A stretch of DNA of 64,000 nucleotides from Alteromonas halophila (GCF_014651815.1 NZ_BMXP01000003.1:124001-188000), one strand, 5' to 3'. Counted from the first letter of the stretch, positions 46,010-54,616 are shown. Translations and numbers: made by a program. Notes: generated by a model not told the origin, from the sequence alone.

Positions 46010-46306
46010 TCAGTTAGTCGGTTTGCCAGTCACCCACACCAGAAGCGCGCACGTTACCAGCACCAGTCCCAGCCATATCAACAACGTAGGCCAGACTGCC
46101 AGCCCATTACGGCTCTGCTTAACGACACGCTCTCGCGAGGGATAGCGAATGGGAAAAAGATGTGCCGCAAACCACAGCGCTACTCCAAAAAAAATCGCAT
46201 TAAGCGGTGACGGCAACAACCAGAAGTTCAGCCAGGTCAGCACGACAGCAATGAAGAGTTTAAGCCACATCCGGTGAGCACATTCTGTTTTCCGTTTATT
46301 TCTCAT
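46010..46306 (-). CDS. Small membrane protein linked to metal exporter
   Basis: 98-aa protein with three hydrophobic stretches (residues about 13-30, 33-48, 70-92) and a basic loop. Not recognised. It immediately precedes the SO_0444-type exporter gene, so it is probably an accessory subunit or regulator. Start ATG 46306 is tentative; ATG 46270 is also possible. Confidence 0.65.
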   Translation of the reverse strand: MRNKRKTECAHRMWLKLFIAVVLTWLNFWLLPSPLNAIFFGVALWFAAHLFPIRYPSRERVVKQSRNGLAVWPTLLIWLGLVLVTCALLVWVTGKPTN

Positions 46307-46312
46307 GCTAAC

Positions 46313-46335
46313 AAAAAAGCGACTCTACGTCGCCT
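46313..46335 (-). terminator. Terminator after PQQ sugar dehydrogenase
   Basis: Reading minus: GCGAC-GTAGA-GTCGC stem followed by six T (46318-46313), about 100 nt after the dehydrogenase stop and just before the small membrane protein gene. Confidence 0.8.
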
Positions 46336-46440
46336 TTGATACTCATTGCTGCACACGGGTACCGACCTATTGGACACATTGTTTGACACCCGCTGCGAGC
46401 GACAGCAGGTGTCAGTTAACAATGTATTAGTGCGGTTGTG

Positions 46441-47601
46441 TCACATTGCCGGCTGCACTTTCAACAAACGGCCGTTGCCGCCGTCTTCCAGCACATAGAT
46501 ATTACCGCGATTATCCTGCTCAACCTCCCGGACTCGCATACCCCACTCGTAACGCTCGGCTTCTTTAACGTCCCAGTCATTATTGTCGCCCTGGTTAAAG
46601 GTAACGCGCACCAACGCCTGGGAAGAGAGTCCGCCGATAAAGCCATCGCCGGTCCAGTCACTGTGTTTTTTGCCGTGGTAAATAATGAACCCGGCCGGAC
46701 TGATAGCAGGCACCCAGGCTTTCTCAGGTGCTTTGAATACCGGATAATCCTCGTGGTTAGGAATTTTGACACCTGAATAATGATCACCCTGGGAAACCAT
46801 GGGGTAGCCATAGTTACGCCCCCTTTCGATGATGTTTAGCTCATCGCCATGGCGCGGTCCCATTTCATGCGCCCACAGATTCCCCTGGGCATCAAAATCA
46901 ATACCCAGCGGATTACGGTGACCCAGTGTCCAGATTTGCTCGGTGACAGCGCCATTGCCATAGAAAGGATTGTCTTCAGGTGCACTGCCGTCTTCGTTTA
47001 ATCGTAGAATTTTTCCCAGGTTCATTGCCATATTTTGCGACGGCGTAAACTTCTGTCTCTCTCCCGACGTGACGAACAGGTAGCCGTCCGGTGAAAACAC
47101 CATACGGTGGGAATAGTGACCGTTGCCTGTCATTTTCGGTGACTGCCGCCAGATAATTTTCCGATCTGCCAGACTTGCCTTGTCGTTGGTGATCGTTAAT
47201 GTGGCCCGCTCGATCACCGCACCACTGTATCTGTCGTCGTCTGGGTCACGCTCAACATAGGACACATAAATGGTGTTATTGGCGGCAAAATCAGGATGAA
47301 TGATCACATCGCCCAGTCCGCCCTGATTACGCGCTACTGTGTCGGGCATATTCGATACCGATGCCAGTTTCTGCTGATTTTTGTCCAGCAGCCACATCGC
47401 ACCGGTTTTCTCTGTCACCAGACTGTGCCCGTCCGGTAAAAAGGTCATTGCCCAGGGGTGGTCGAAGGTAGCCAGTGCCTGTCCGGTGAGTTCGGTGCCC
47501 TGGCTGCCTGTCATGGTTACCTGCGTGTTCTGCGCAGACTGCGCCAGTGTAAATGTTGAAGTTACCAGTAGTAGTGCTGAAAAAACGAGTTTCTGTCGCA
47601 T
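46441..47601 (-). CDS. PQQ-dependent aldose sugar dehydrogenase
   Basis: 386-aa exported beta-propeller enzyme (YliI/Asd type) that oxidises sugars in the periplasm with PQQ. Signal peptide (VFSALLLVTSTFTLAQ). Catalytic and cofactor motifs HPWAMTFLPDG, NQGGLGDV, GHRNPLG and HEMGPRHGDELN are present. Of two adjacent ATGs, 47601 gives 6-nt spacing to AGGA. PQQ must come from genes elsewhere. Confidence 0.9.
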   Translation of the reverse strand: MRQKLVFSALLLVTSTFTLAQSAQNTQVTMTGSQGTELTGQALATFDHPWAMTFLPDGHSLVTEKTGAMWLLDKNQQKLASVSNMPDTVARNQGGLGDVIIHPDFAANNTIYVSYVERDPDDDRYSGAVIERATLTITNDKASLADRKIIWRQSPKMTGNGHYSHRMVFSPDGYLFVTSGERQKFTPSQNMAMNLGKILRLNEDGSAPEDNPFYGNGAVTEQIWTLGHRNPLGIDFDAQGNLWAHEMGPRHGDELNIIERGRNYGYPMVSQGDHYSGVKIPNHEDYPVFKAPEKAWVPAISPAGFIIYHGKKHSDWTGDGFIGGLSSQALVRVTFNQGDNNDWDVKEAERYEWGMRVREVEQDNRGNIYVLEDGGNGRLLKVQPAM

Positions 47602-47774
47602 CATAGGTCCTGTCCTGTTTAACATTGATGTTGCGGATTCGTTGCCACCACGCCTGATGCACTGACAGCGCGACCGGCAGTCAGGCGTAAAGTATGGATG
47701 TCTACGTTGTCGCGCTCTGGGTGGCTCAGTTTCTCAGCAGACAGTGATGGCCGTTTAAACGTCTGGCGCAGGCC

Positions 47775-49439
47775 CTAGTCGCCGCGACGAAACCGCTTAA
47801 TCACTGCGGCAGCTTCCAGCATCACCAGTACCGACACAATCAGCACCACGGCGTCTAAAAATACCAGCAGATAATTGTCGGCCAGCCAATACTCCTTGAG
47901 TTTTATCACCCCGGCAAAAAACGCCATCACCAGAACAAACACCATGGGCACCAGCGTATAAATAGCGGGGCGTTTGAGTTTAATCAGCATCACAGAAATC
48001 ACCAGCAAGGTCAGGCTTGCCAGAATTTGATTGGTTGAGCCGAACAGCGGCCAGATGATCATACCGCCGGAGCCTGATGAGCCGCCCGCACCAAACGCCA
48101 GCAGCAAACAGCTACCGACCGCCACCAGCGTAGCGACAGCGCCTTTTTTCAGAACATTCAGGTTATAGATATCACCCCATTCCTGAATAATATAACGCTG
48201 TAACCTGACCCCCGAATCCATGGTTGTACCCGCAAACAGCACTACCATGACAGCCAGAATGGTCGACGCAAACTCCACTGGCAGCCCCCAGCCATTCGCG
48301 ATCAGGTTGGCACCGCCCTTAATAAAGGCATCTACGCTTCCTGCGCCAAGGTGAGAGTACACTGCATGCCACTCTTCAGGTGAGGCTGCCAGGGTTACAC
48401 CGCTCACCGCGATGATGGTGATCAGTGCAAGCGAGCCTTCGCCAACCGCTCCGAGGTAACCGACAAACCGGGCATCGGTTTCTTTGTTCAGTTGCTTGGA
48501 ACTGGTGCCGGAGGACACTATGCCATGGAAGCCCGATACCGCCCCGCAGGCAATGGTAACGAATAAAAGCGGTATTATGCTGGGTGTTTCGGTCGCGGTC
48601 TGTGAATTGAACGCCGGGGCAGTAATATCCGGCAACGAGAAAAAGACAGCGCCGTACAACAACAACAGCCCCACCAGCAGTTGCATACCATTAATGAAGT
48701 CGCGGGGCTGCAGCAGCATCCAGACCGGCAGCAGCGACGCAATAGCTGCGTAAATAAACAGAATAATAATCCAGTTGGCCGTGTCGGCCAGCCCAAACAG
48801 GGTCTCGGGAAGCGCAACTGGGATATAGCTGCCCGCAAACACTGAGGCATACAACACCAGAATACCGATAAAACACAAAGGGATGAGTTTAAAGTTGCGC
48901 TTGATAAGCTGACCGATAATCAGCGCGACAGCAATGGCTGTCCAGGCAGGAAATACCGCATCTGGCTGGGAAACAAATGAATTGGCGATGACTACGCCAA
49001 ACACCGCATTAACCATCAGTAGTACCAGAAATACCACGATCATAAACAGCGCACGGGAACGCTTACCAATCACGCTTTCTGACAGTGCCCCCATGGATTT
49101 CCCTTTGTGCCGGGCACTGGCCCACAGCGCCCCCATGTCGTGCACCCCGGCAAACAGAATGGTACCAAACACCACCCATAACACGGCTGGCACCCAGCCC
49201 CAATAGACAGCAATCGCTGGCCCGACAATGGGCGCCGCGCCGGCTACTGAAGTAAAGTGATGTCCCCACAAAACTACCTTGTTAGTCGGTACAAAATCTT
49301 TGCCGTCGTTCAGTTCATGGGCAGGCGTTTCGAAGTTTTCATCAAGCTTAAAAATGTGGTTTGCAATAAACTTTGAATAAACAAACCAGCCGATAAGCAT
49401 TCCGACAATGCCCATCAGCACAATAGCAATTGACTGCAT
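47775..49439 (-). CDS. cstA: Carbon starvation protein A (peptide/pyruvate transporter)
   Basis: 554-aa polytopic permease of the CstA family (peptide or pyruvate uptake). About 16 membrane segments; hallmarks GHHFTSVAGAAPIVGPAIAV and FAGTTMDSGVRLQRYI. Shorter than E. coli CstA (701), like the compact class in marine bacteria. Substrate not determined by sequence. Confidence 0.92.
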   Translation of the reverse strand: MQSIAIVLMGIVGMLIGWFVYSKFIANHIFKLDENFETPAHELNDGKDFVPTNKVVLWGHHFTSVAGAAPIVGPAIAVYWGWVPAVLWVVFGTILFAGVHDMGALWASARHKGKSMGALSESVIGKRSRALFMIVVFLVLLMVNAVFGVVIANSFVSQPDAVFPAWTAIAVALIIGQLIKRNFKLIPLCFIGILVLYASVFAGSYIPVALPETLFGLADTANWIIILFIYAAIASLLPVWMLLQPRDFINGMQLLVGLLLLYGAVFFSLPDITAPAFNSQTATETPSIIPLLFVTIACGAVSGFHGIVSSGTSSKQLNKETDARFVGYLGAVGEGSLALITIIAVSGVTLAASPEEWHAVYSHLGAGSVDAFIKGGANLIANGWGLPVEFASTILAVMVVLFAGTTMDSGVRLQRYIIQEWGDIYNLNVLKKGAVATLVAVGSCLLLAFGAGGSSGSGGMIIWPLFGSTNQILASLTLLVISVMLIKLKRPAIYTLVPMVFVLVMAFFAGVIKLKEYWLADNYLLVFLDAVVLIVSVLVMLEAAAVIKRFRRGD

Positions 49440-49510
49440 AGTAATAATCCAACAGTAAGTGTCCAGACACAGCTTGCGCTACCCAAGCCAATAAAAATTA
49501 TACCCTAAAT

Positions 49511-49558
49511 CGCAGACTTTGGGCTCGCTGAGTGATGATAGACCTATTCGCATCGTCC
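49511..49558. repeat. Dispersed repeat copy 2
   Basis: Second copy of the 44789-44835 element (30 of 35 core bases identical, with a 2-bp indel in the left flank), located just upstream of cstA, so possibly in its leader. Confidence 0.6.
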
Positions 49559-49751
49559 TTAAAAAGAAAAACGTTACTTTCTGGCACGTTAGTACAACGT
49601 ATCGCACTGATAATGCAGGGACGCATCATCAAGTAAAAGGTGTCAGTCAGTTTTGGAGGAGTTATCTCTTTTCTGCCCATGGATACAGCTTTTTAAGGCA
49701 TCCCAACATCGATTGCCAGCTTGTTACAACGTTGCCGATACACAAACCGCG

Positions 49752-50180
49752 CTAACTAATGTCCAGTATTTGTCTCAGAGGGGCTGCGTTCTCTCCAAGC
49801 AAATCGTTCAGGGTATATTTCGACAATTCATTCAAAAAAGCTTCTGTGGCCTGCACAAAAATTCCTTTGAGCCGGCATGCCGGCAAGATCAGACAAGCGG
49901 GTGACTGACAATCAATGATATTAAGGTTTTTTTCGAGCAACTTCACCATGTCACCAAGGTTTAGTTCATCAGGTTTTCGCGATAGCCGGATCCCCCCGTT
50001 TTTCCCGCGCACAGTTTCAATCACTCCCGCTCTTCCAAGATGATGTACGAGCTTGTTTACGTTATTTCTTGATAAGCCGTACATGTCAGATACCTCATCA
50101 ATGCTAGCTCGCTTGTCGTGGGGTAAAAGCGCAAGATAGATGAGTACGCGAAGGCCATAATCTGTATATCTGGTTAGTTG
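49752..50180 (-). CDS. nsrR: Nitric oxide-sensing repressor NsrR, TTG start
   Basis: 142-aa Rrf2-family [Fe-S] regulator of NO stress genes. N-terminal wHTH (VSDMYGLSRNNVNKLVHHL), RGKNGGIRL wing and three cluster-ligand cysteines CQSPACLILPAC. The protein from TTG 50180 begins QLTRYTDYGLRVLIY (initiator Met read from TTG), aligning with the start of E. coli NsrR; GAGGAG lies 7 nt upstream. Upstream ATGs (50213, 50204) add unrelated residues. Divergent from an nnrS operon. Confidence 0.92.
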   Translation of the reverse strand, partial: QLTRYTDYGLRVLIYLALLPHDKRASIDEVSDMYGLSRNNVNKLVHHLGRAGVIETVRGKNGGIRLSRKPDELNLGDMVKLLEKNLNIIDCQSPACLILPACRLKGIFVQATEAFLNELSKYTLNDLLGENAAPLRQILDIS

Positions 50181-50247
50181 CAAGATAACACTCCTCAAGT
50201 CCATTGTGCGCATTGACGGTTCATGCGCGACACATATTCATATGTTG

Positions 50248-50307
50248 ACTGCATTAAAACATACATCTAATATGCACTTATTGAAAGATGCAAATAGGAT
50301 GTATGTT
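50248..50307. promoter_or_regulatory. Candidate NsrR operator between nsrR and nnrS
   Basis: AGATGTATGTTTTAATGCAG (minus strand, 50268-50249) resembles the NsrR half-site AGATGYATTT followed by AATGCA. A perfect 10-bp inverted repeat AACATACATC / GATGTATGTT (50258-50267 and 50298-50307) and AAGATGCAAAT add further half-sites. Confidence 0.5.
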
Positions 50308-50529
50308 ATGAGTCACGGCTTTTTACTTCGCGCGTCAAATTTCTCTATGCTGCTGACACTTCTGGCTTTCGCTATCTGTACGACGCTCGCCTACGGCTTT
50401 GAATCTAAATTTCCCCTGTTTATCATCGCGATGTTGCATATCGCACAAATCCTTCTTGCAGGTCTGTTTAAGGTGTCCTACGTGACGAGGCTGGTGTCTT
50501 TGAAACAGTTGGGACGGCAGGTAAATTAA
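50308..50529 (+). CDS. Small two-helix membrane protein in the NO module
   Basis: 73-aa protein beginning MSHGFLLRASNFS with two hydrophobic helices (about 13-28, 32-52) and a basic end. Not recognised. ATG 50308 follows AGGA at 8 nt; upstream ATGs lack spacing. It ends 1 bp before nnrS, so the two are cotranscribed and it may assist NO protection. Confidence 0.72.
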   Translation: MSHGFLLRASNFSMLLTLLAFAICTTLAYGFESKFPLFIIAMLHIAQILLAGLFKVSYVTRLVSLKQLGRQVN

Positions 50530-50530
50530 C

Positions 50531-51730
50531 ATGAGTAACACCCCGTCTGAGTTGCAAACACATGCACCAATCTGGAGACAGGCCTTTCGTCCTTTGTTCC
50601 TGCTTGGAGCTATTTTCAGCGCAAGCGCGATTATTATTTGGGTACTTCAGCGCTATTTACTGGTGAGTGTCCTGCCGCAGGACAATGCTTTATTCTGGCA
50701 TATGCATGAAATGCTGTTCGGCTTCGCCGGAGCCATTGTCGTAGGCTTTTTGCTTACGGCTGTACAAAACTGGACGGGACTACGGGCCATGCATGGCAAA
50801 GTACTGCAGGTGCTGGTGTGTCTTTGGTTAGCAGCCAGGTTCGGAATGGCGTTTGGCAGTCCTGCGCTTGCTTTTCCTGTCATGATAATGAACGTAGGGT
50901 TTTACAGTTTGGCCGCTTTTTTCTTTGCCAGGCTGCTGATAAAAGCCCGCAATAAAAGAAATTATTTTTTTATACCGGCCCTGCTTTTTCTCGGAGCGCT
51001 GAGTGGCTTAACGCAGTATGGCGTGGAGGTAGAAAATCTATTCATTCAAATGAGTGCCATGTATGGCGCAGTTCTGCTTATTAGCCAAATGATAATAATT
51101 GTAGGCGGGCGTATTATCCCCCTTTTCACAGCGAGCGGAACGCAAACTGAATGCGTCTCACCGGTCAGGTGGCTTAACGTTTGTATCTACCTGGTCTCAT
51201 GGCTTTCTATTCCACTGCTATTGCTAGGTAACCATGACGAAGCATTCAGACTAGTCGCTGGTCTGACCCTGCTGATTGCCGCCGGCGCTAATGCAGTTCG
51301 GGTTGTACACTGGTATCAACATCAAATATGGGCTTTGCCGCTAGTCTGGTCTTTGCATATAGGCTACGGATTTATTCCCGTGGGCCAGGGGCTACTGGCA
51401 CTTCACTTCTTAGGCTTTGGGGTGACAATGAGCGCCGGCATTCATGCCCTGGCCGGTGGCGCAATGGGGACCATGATCCTGGCAATGATATCGCGTGTAA
51501 GCCTGGGGCATACAGGACGCCCCCTATTAGCAAACCGGTTTACTACCGTGTCGCTGGCGTGCATTGCTATCGCCGGTCTGCTGCGGGTATTAACGGCGAT
51601 TTTTCCTGCCTTTTTTGGTTCTCAGACGCTAATTCTTGTCGCTGCTCTATGGTCATTAGCGTTCCTTCTGTTCATCATAAACTACTGGAAGGTCTTAATC
51701 TCGCCGAGAGTCGACAGAAAAATAGGTTAG
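50531..51730 (+). CDS. nnrS: NnrS family haem-copper membrane protein
   Basis: 399-aa polytopic protein (about 12 membrane helices) with the family motifs FRPLFLLGAIFSA, WHMHEMLFGFAGA and GGRIIPLFTASG. NnrS proteins relieve nitrosative stress. Under predicted NsrR control; cotranscribed with the small protein before it and the HPP gene after. Confidence 0.93.
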   Translation: MSNTPSELQTHAPIWRQAFRPLFLLGAIFSASAIIIWVLQRYLLVSVLPQDNALFWHMHEMLFGFAGAIVVGFLLTAVQNWTGLRAMHGKVLQVLVCLWLAARFGMAFGSPALAFPVMIMNVGFYSLAAFFFARLLIKARNKRNYFFIPALLFLGALSGLTQYGVEVENLFIQMSAMYGAVLLISQMIIIVGGRIIPLFTASGTQTECVSPVRWLNVCIYLVSWLSIPLLLLGNHDEAFRLVAGLTLLIAAGANAVRVVHWYQHQIWALPLVWSLHIGYGFIPVGQGLLALHFLGFGVTMSAGIHALAGGAMGTMILAMISRVSLGHTGRPLLANRFTTVSLACIAIAGLLRVLTAIFPAFFGSQTLILVAALWSLAFLLFIINYWKVLISPRVDRKIG

Positions 51731-51812
51731 CCTCTGCAACTTCGATAATAGTGTGTCGCAATGGATGATATGCTTCTTTTTTCAAGATCTGCATACAGGC
51801 TTTGTCGACGCC

Positions 51813-52721
51813 ATGTTTCAAGTTGTACTTCGTTTTATTGGCATTCAGAGTAAGGTTGTCGCATCGGAAAAGGCGGTCGCGACGCTAGGTGGCATGATAG
51901 CCATTTTCTCTTGCTTCACCATCACCGCTTTATTTACCGATTCAACCGGCGCTGTCGCTATTCTGCCTTCGATGGGCGCTGCTACGGTGTTGCTGTTCGC
52001 AGTGCCACACGGCCAGCTCTCCACGCCCTGGGCACTGTTTGCTGGCAACCTGTTCTCTGCCGCTATCGGTGTCACCTGTGCTTATTATGTCGAAGGCATC
52101 TACCTGGCTGCGCCACTGGCCGTCTCGGTGTCCATACTGGTTATGCACTTAACACGCTCATTGCATCCTCCGGGTGGCGCAACAGCGCTGGCCGCTGTGA
52201 TAGGCGGAGACGCAATCGCAGATCTTGGCTACTGGTATATCGTGACACCCACTCTGTTTAACTGCTTTATCCTTTTCGCCATTGCACTTATTTTTAATAA
52301 CCTGTTTGTATGGAGAAGATATCCACAGAGTCTTATGCAATACCACGAAGCCGGATATCACCCCGATACCCGACGGATAAAAATGCGGCATATTCATGCG
52401 GCTATAGCGCGCTCAGAGCTGGTTATTGACGCGAGTGATGAACAAATCAAGCATATCATTGACTTGGCCGACGAAATCTTACATCAAGAACTGATTGCCG
52501 GGTCCGAGCTTGAGCTCGGCGCTTATTATACAAACAATAAGCCAGGCCCACGTTGGTCTGTACGCCAGGTAACAGATCAGCGTAAAGACTACGACACAGA
52601 TCAGTACGTTTTAACCTATCGCGTGATCGAAGGTGAAGGCAAAGGCCAATCACAGACTTGCTCATTTACAGAGTTTGCTAAGTGGGCAAGTTCCAGAATT
52701 CATCCAAGAAACCCGGGGTAG
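51813..52721 (+). CDS. HPP family membrane protein with soluble C-terminal domain
   Basis: 302-aa protein with four membrane helices of the HPP family (LHPPGGATALAAV) and a cytoplasmic C-terminal extension (about 170-302) rich in charged residues. HPP members are linked to nitrite transport in plants. Context after nnrS suggests a role in NO/nitrite metabolism. ATG 51813 is tentative; ATG 51765 or GTG 51753 would add 16-20 residues. Confidence 0.75.
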   Translation: MFQVVLRFIGIQSKVVASEKAVATLGGMIAIFSCFTITALFTDSTGAVAILPSMGAATVLLFAVPHGQLSTPWALFAGNLFSAAIGVTCAYYVEGIYLAAPLAVSVSILVMHLTRSLHPPGGATALAAVIGGDAIADLGYWYIVTPTLFNCFILFAIALIFNNLFVWRRYPQSLMQYHEAGYHPDTRRIKMRHIHAAIARSELVIDASDEQIKHIIDLADEILHQELIAGSELELGAYYTNNKPGPRWSVRQVTDQRKDYDTDQYVLTYRVIEGEGKGQSQTCSFTEFAKWASSRIHPRNPG

Positions 52722-52898
52722 CAAGCTTCCAATAAACGCCCACCCAGCAGTTAGGTCAGCACTGTGGCTTGAAACGAGTAAGTAAGCAGACTCTTAAACA
52801 GCCGTTAGAATTGCACCTATGGCCAGTATCCGAATAGCTTAGCTTCGTTTACTCTGTGATGGCCTTTACATGAAGGCGTCACTTTCTAAGGACAGAAA

Positions 52899-53090
52899 AT
52901 GAAAGAGCTAAATGAAGTTGATGATGTGAGCGGTGGTGATGCATGCACCAACGCGTTTGAGTTAAGTTATGGCGTAATTGGTGGGTCGCTGGGGCTGATT
53001 TTCGGTCCCGCCGGTGGTGTTGCGGGATTTAGTGCTGGCTATTCCTTCGGCGCAATCCTGGCAGAGGGCATTTGCTATGACGCAAATTAA
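52899..53090 (+). CDS. Double-glycine leader bacteriocin-like peptide 1
   Basis: 63-aa precursor. Leader MKELNEVDDVSGG ends in a Gly-Gly cleavage site with Val at -4, Val at -7 and Glu at -8, as in leaders cut by C39-peptidase exporters. The predicted 50-aa mature peptide is glycine-rich with GxxxG-like spacing (SYGVIGGSLGLIFGPAGG) and has one Cys near each end (Cys16 and Cys59), suggesting a closing disulfide. ATG 52899 follows AAGGA. It overlaps the next peptide gene by 14 nt, a class IIb (two-peptide) arrangement. Confidence 0.85.
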   Translation: MKELNEVDDVSGGDACTNAFELSYGVIGGSLGLIFGPAGGVAGFSAGYSFGAILAEGICYDAN

Positions 53091-53280
53091 TGATGTGTTA
53101 AGCGATTCAGACATTGGTCAGGTAAGCGGTGCTGGCTGGTGCGAAGCCGGTTTTATGGTAGCCGGTGGATTATTAGGTGGTGGTATCGGCGGCTATCTCA
53201 GTGGCGGCTTTGGCGCGGCGGGTGGATTTACGCTGGGTGTAGCGCTGGGACAGGATGTCGGCGATATGATCTGTTCGTAA
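53077..53280 (+). CDS. Double-glycine (GA) leader bacteriocin-like peptide 2
   Basis: 67-aa precursor. Leader MTQINDVLSDSDIGQVSGA ends in Gly-Ala with Val at -4, Ile at -7, Asp at -8 and Leu at -12, the canonical pattern. Mature 48-aa peptide GWCEAGFMVAGGLLGGGI... is very glycine-rich with Cys near both ends (WC and IC). It pairs with peptide 1 (overlap 14 nt). Likely the partner chain of a two-peptide bacteriocin. Confidence 0.85.
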   Translation: MTQINDVLSDSDIGQVSGAGWCEAGFMVAGGLLGGGIGGYLSGGFGAAGGFTLGVALGQDVGDMICS

Positions 53281-53283
53281 CTC

Positions 53284-53302
53284 AGAGCCTTCGGGCTCTT
53301 TT
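53284..53302 (+). terminator. UUCG-loop hairpin between peptide and immunity genes
   Basis: Perfect 6-bp stem AGAGCC-TTCG-GGCTCT followed by TTT, directly after peptide 2 stop. It can act as an attenuator that lets only part of the transcripts reach the next gene, as in many bacteriocin operons. Confidence 0.85.
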
Positions 53303-53318
53303 AATGGAGGACAGCCTG

Positions 53319-53684
53319 ATGGCCAGAGCATACCCGATTTCATCACTTATTGTTCTGCTGACACTTATTGTCATAATCACATTAGAAGTAAACTCGCCGC
53401 TCTCATTATTTGACCTTGGTAAAGTAGTAATAGGACTGCTGTTTCTGAAGCTATTGTACGGTGCAAAACTGTGCGTAAGCGAACAGTCAGTTTGCCTGTC
53501 GCCTGTTTTTTCAAAATCGGTATGGCTTCGGTTAGCTGATATTTCGTTTGTCAGGCAACGTGGAAAATTCGCTATCGAAATAGGAACAATGTCGGGCGCA
53601 ATAAACATACTTCACTGTGAGCGGTTTCAGGCAGACAAGTTCATCACGTTGGTTGAAAGTAAACGGGCGGAACAATACGACTAA
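53319..53684 (+). CDS. Two-TM protein, candidate bacteriocin immunity
   Basis: 121-aa protein: two N-terminal membrane helices (SSLIVLLTLIVIITLEV; LGKVVIGLLFLKLLYG) and a PH-like cytosolic part (WLRLADISFVRQRGKFAIEI). ATG 53319 with GGAGG 7-8 nt upstream. Position right after the two bacteriocin-like genes, behind an attenuator, suggests immunity. No family recognised. Confidence 0.72.
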   Translation: MARAYPISSLIVLLTLIVIITLEVNSPLSLFDLGKVVIGLLFLKLLYGAKLCVSEQSVCLSPVFSKSVWLRLADISFVRQRGKFAIEIGTMSGAINILHCERFQADKFITLVESKRAEQYD

Positions 53685-53771
53685 GAGAAAAGTGGCAGCG
53701 CCCCCCTGACCTGAACAGGGCGTTTGTTGCCGATATTGCACTTGTGTTATGCCTCTTCACATGCAAAAATA

Positions 53772-53795
53772 TACATATGTAAAATAAAGCATATG
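53772..53795 (+). promoter_or_regulatory. Candidate ArsR operator
   Basis: Perfect palindrome TACATATGTA (53772-53781) followed by CATATG (53790-53795) just ahead of arsR; AT-rich imperfect inverted repeats of this kind are typical ArsR operators. Confidence 0.5.
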
Positions 53796-53799
53796 AATT

Positions 53800-54126
53800 A
53801 TGACACCTGTTACTTTGTTTAAATGTCTTTCAGATCAACACCGGCTGCAATTGCTCATGCTTATTCATGAAATCGGTGAAGCATGTGTGTGTGATCTGAT
53901 GGCGGCACTTAATATCGATCAACCCAAAACCTCACGCTGCCTCGCCGATTTGCGTAAATGCGGGCTGGTTAACACCGAGCGTCGTGGCAAATGGGTATTC
54001 TATCGTCTTGCCGACGACCTTCCTGACTGGGCCAAATCGATCATCATAACGAGTACCGGCGCCAGTTCGGACCTTATCAAGCCTGCACTGGCGCGCTTAC
54101 CCGCTGACTTAACCCAATGCTGTTAA
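53800..54126 (+). CDS. arsR: ArsR family arsenic-responsive repressor
   Basis: 108-aa winged-helix repressor. The As(III)-binding motif ACVCDLM (CxC) in the recognition region and wHTH DQPKTSRCLADLRKCGLV are clear; a C-terminal QCC adds thiols. First gene of arsRCH-acr3. Confidence 0.92.
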   Translation: MTPVTLFKCLSDQHRLQLLMLIHEIGEACVCDLMAALNIDQPKTSRCLADLRKCGLVNTERRGKWVFYRLADDLPDWAKSIIITSTGASSDLIKPALARLPADLTQCC

Positions 54127-54139
54127 AGAGAATGAGCAA

Positions 54140-54616
54140 ATGAAAATTTTATATATCTGCACCCACAACCGCTGCCGCAGTATTTTATCTGAGGCGATAA
54201 CCAATCATCTTGCACCAGATTTGATTGTCGCCAAAAGTGCGGGCAGCCAGCCTGCCGGTGCCGTGCATCCACTGTCGCTGCATTATCTGGACGAAGCGGG
54301 CATTGCAACTGACTCGCTGCACAGTCAGTCCTGGGATGAGCTTGAAGACTTTGCTCCTGACCTGGTTATTACGGTCTGTGATTCAGCGGCCAATGAAGCT
54401 TGTCCGGTATGGTTCGGCAATGCTGTGCAAGTACACTGGGGGCTGAGCGATCCGTCGAAAGTACAAGGTAGCGATGAAGAAACCGAACACGCATTTCGCG
54501 AGTGCATCAATACCATCAGACAGCGGGTAAAGACGCTCATTCCCCTTGCCGAGCAACAGCTACGGGGACAGCCTTTGCGCGATGCACTCAATGAAAGAGG
54601 AATAAGTAAGCTATGA
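54140..54616 (+). CDS. arsC: Arsenate reductase (LMW phosphatase type)
   Basis: 158-aa enzyme reducing arsenate to arsenite with thioredoxin. P-loop CTHNRCRS near residue 7 and relay cysteines [11 protein letters not shown]. Overlaps arsH start (ATGA). Confidence 0.94.
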   Translation: MKILYICTHNRCRSILSEAITNHLAPDLIVAKSAGSQPAGAVHPLSLHYLDEAGIATDSLHSQSWDELEDFAPDLVITVCDSAANEACPVWFGNAVQVHWGLSDPSKVQGSDEETEHAFRECINTIRQRVKTLIPLAEQQLRGQPLRDALNERGISKL

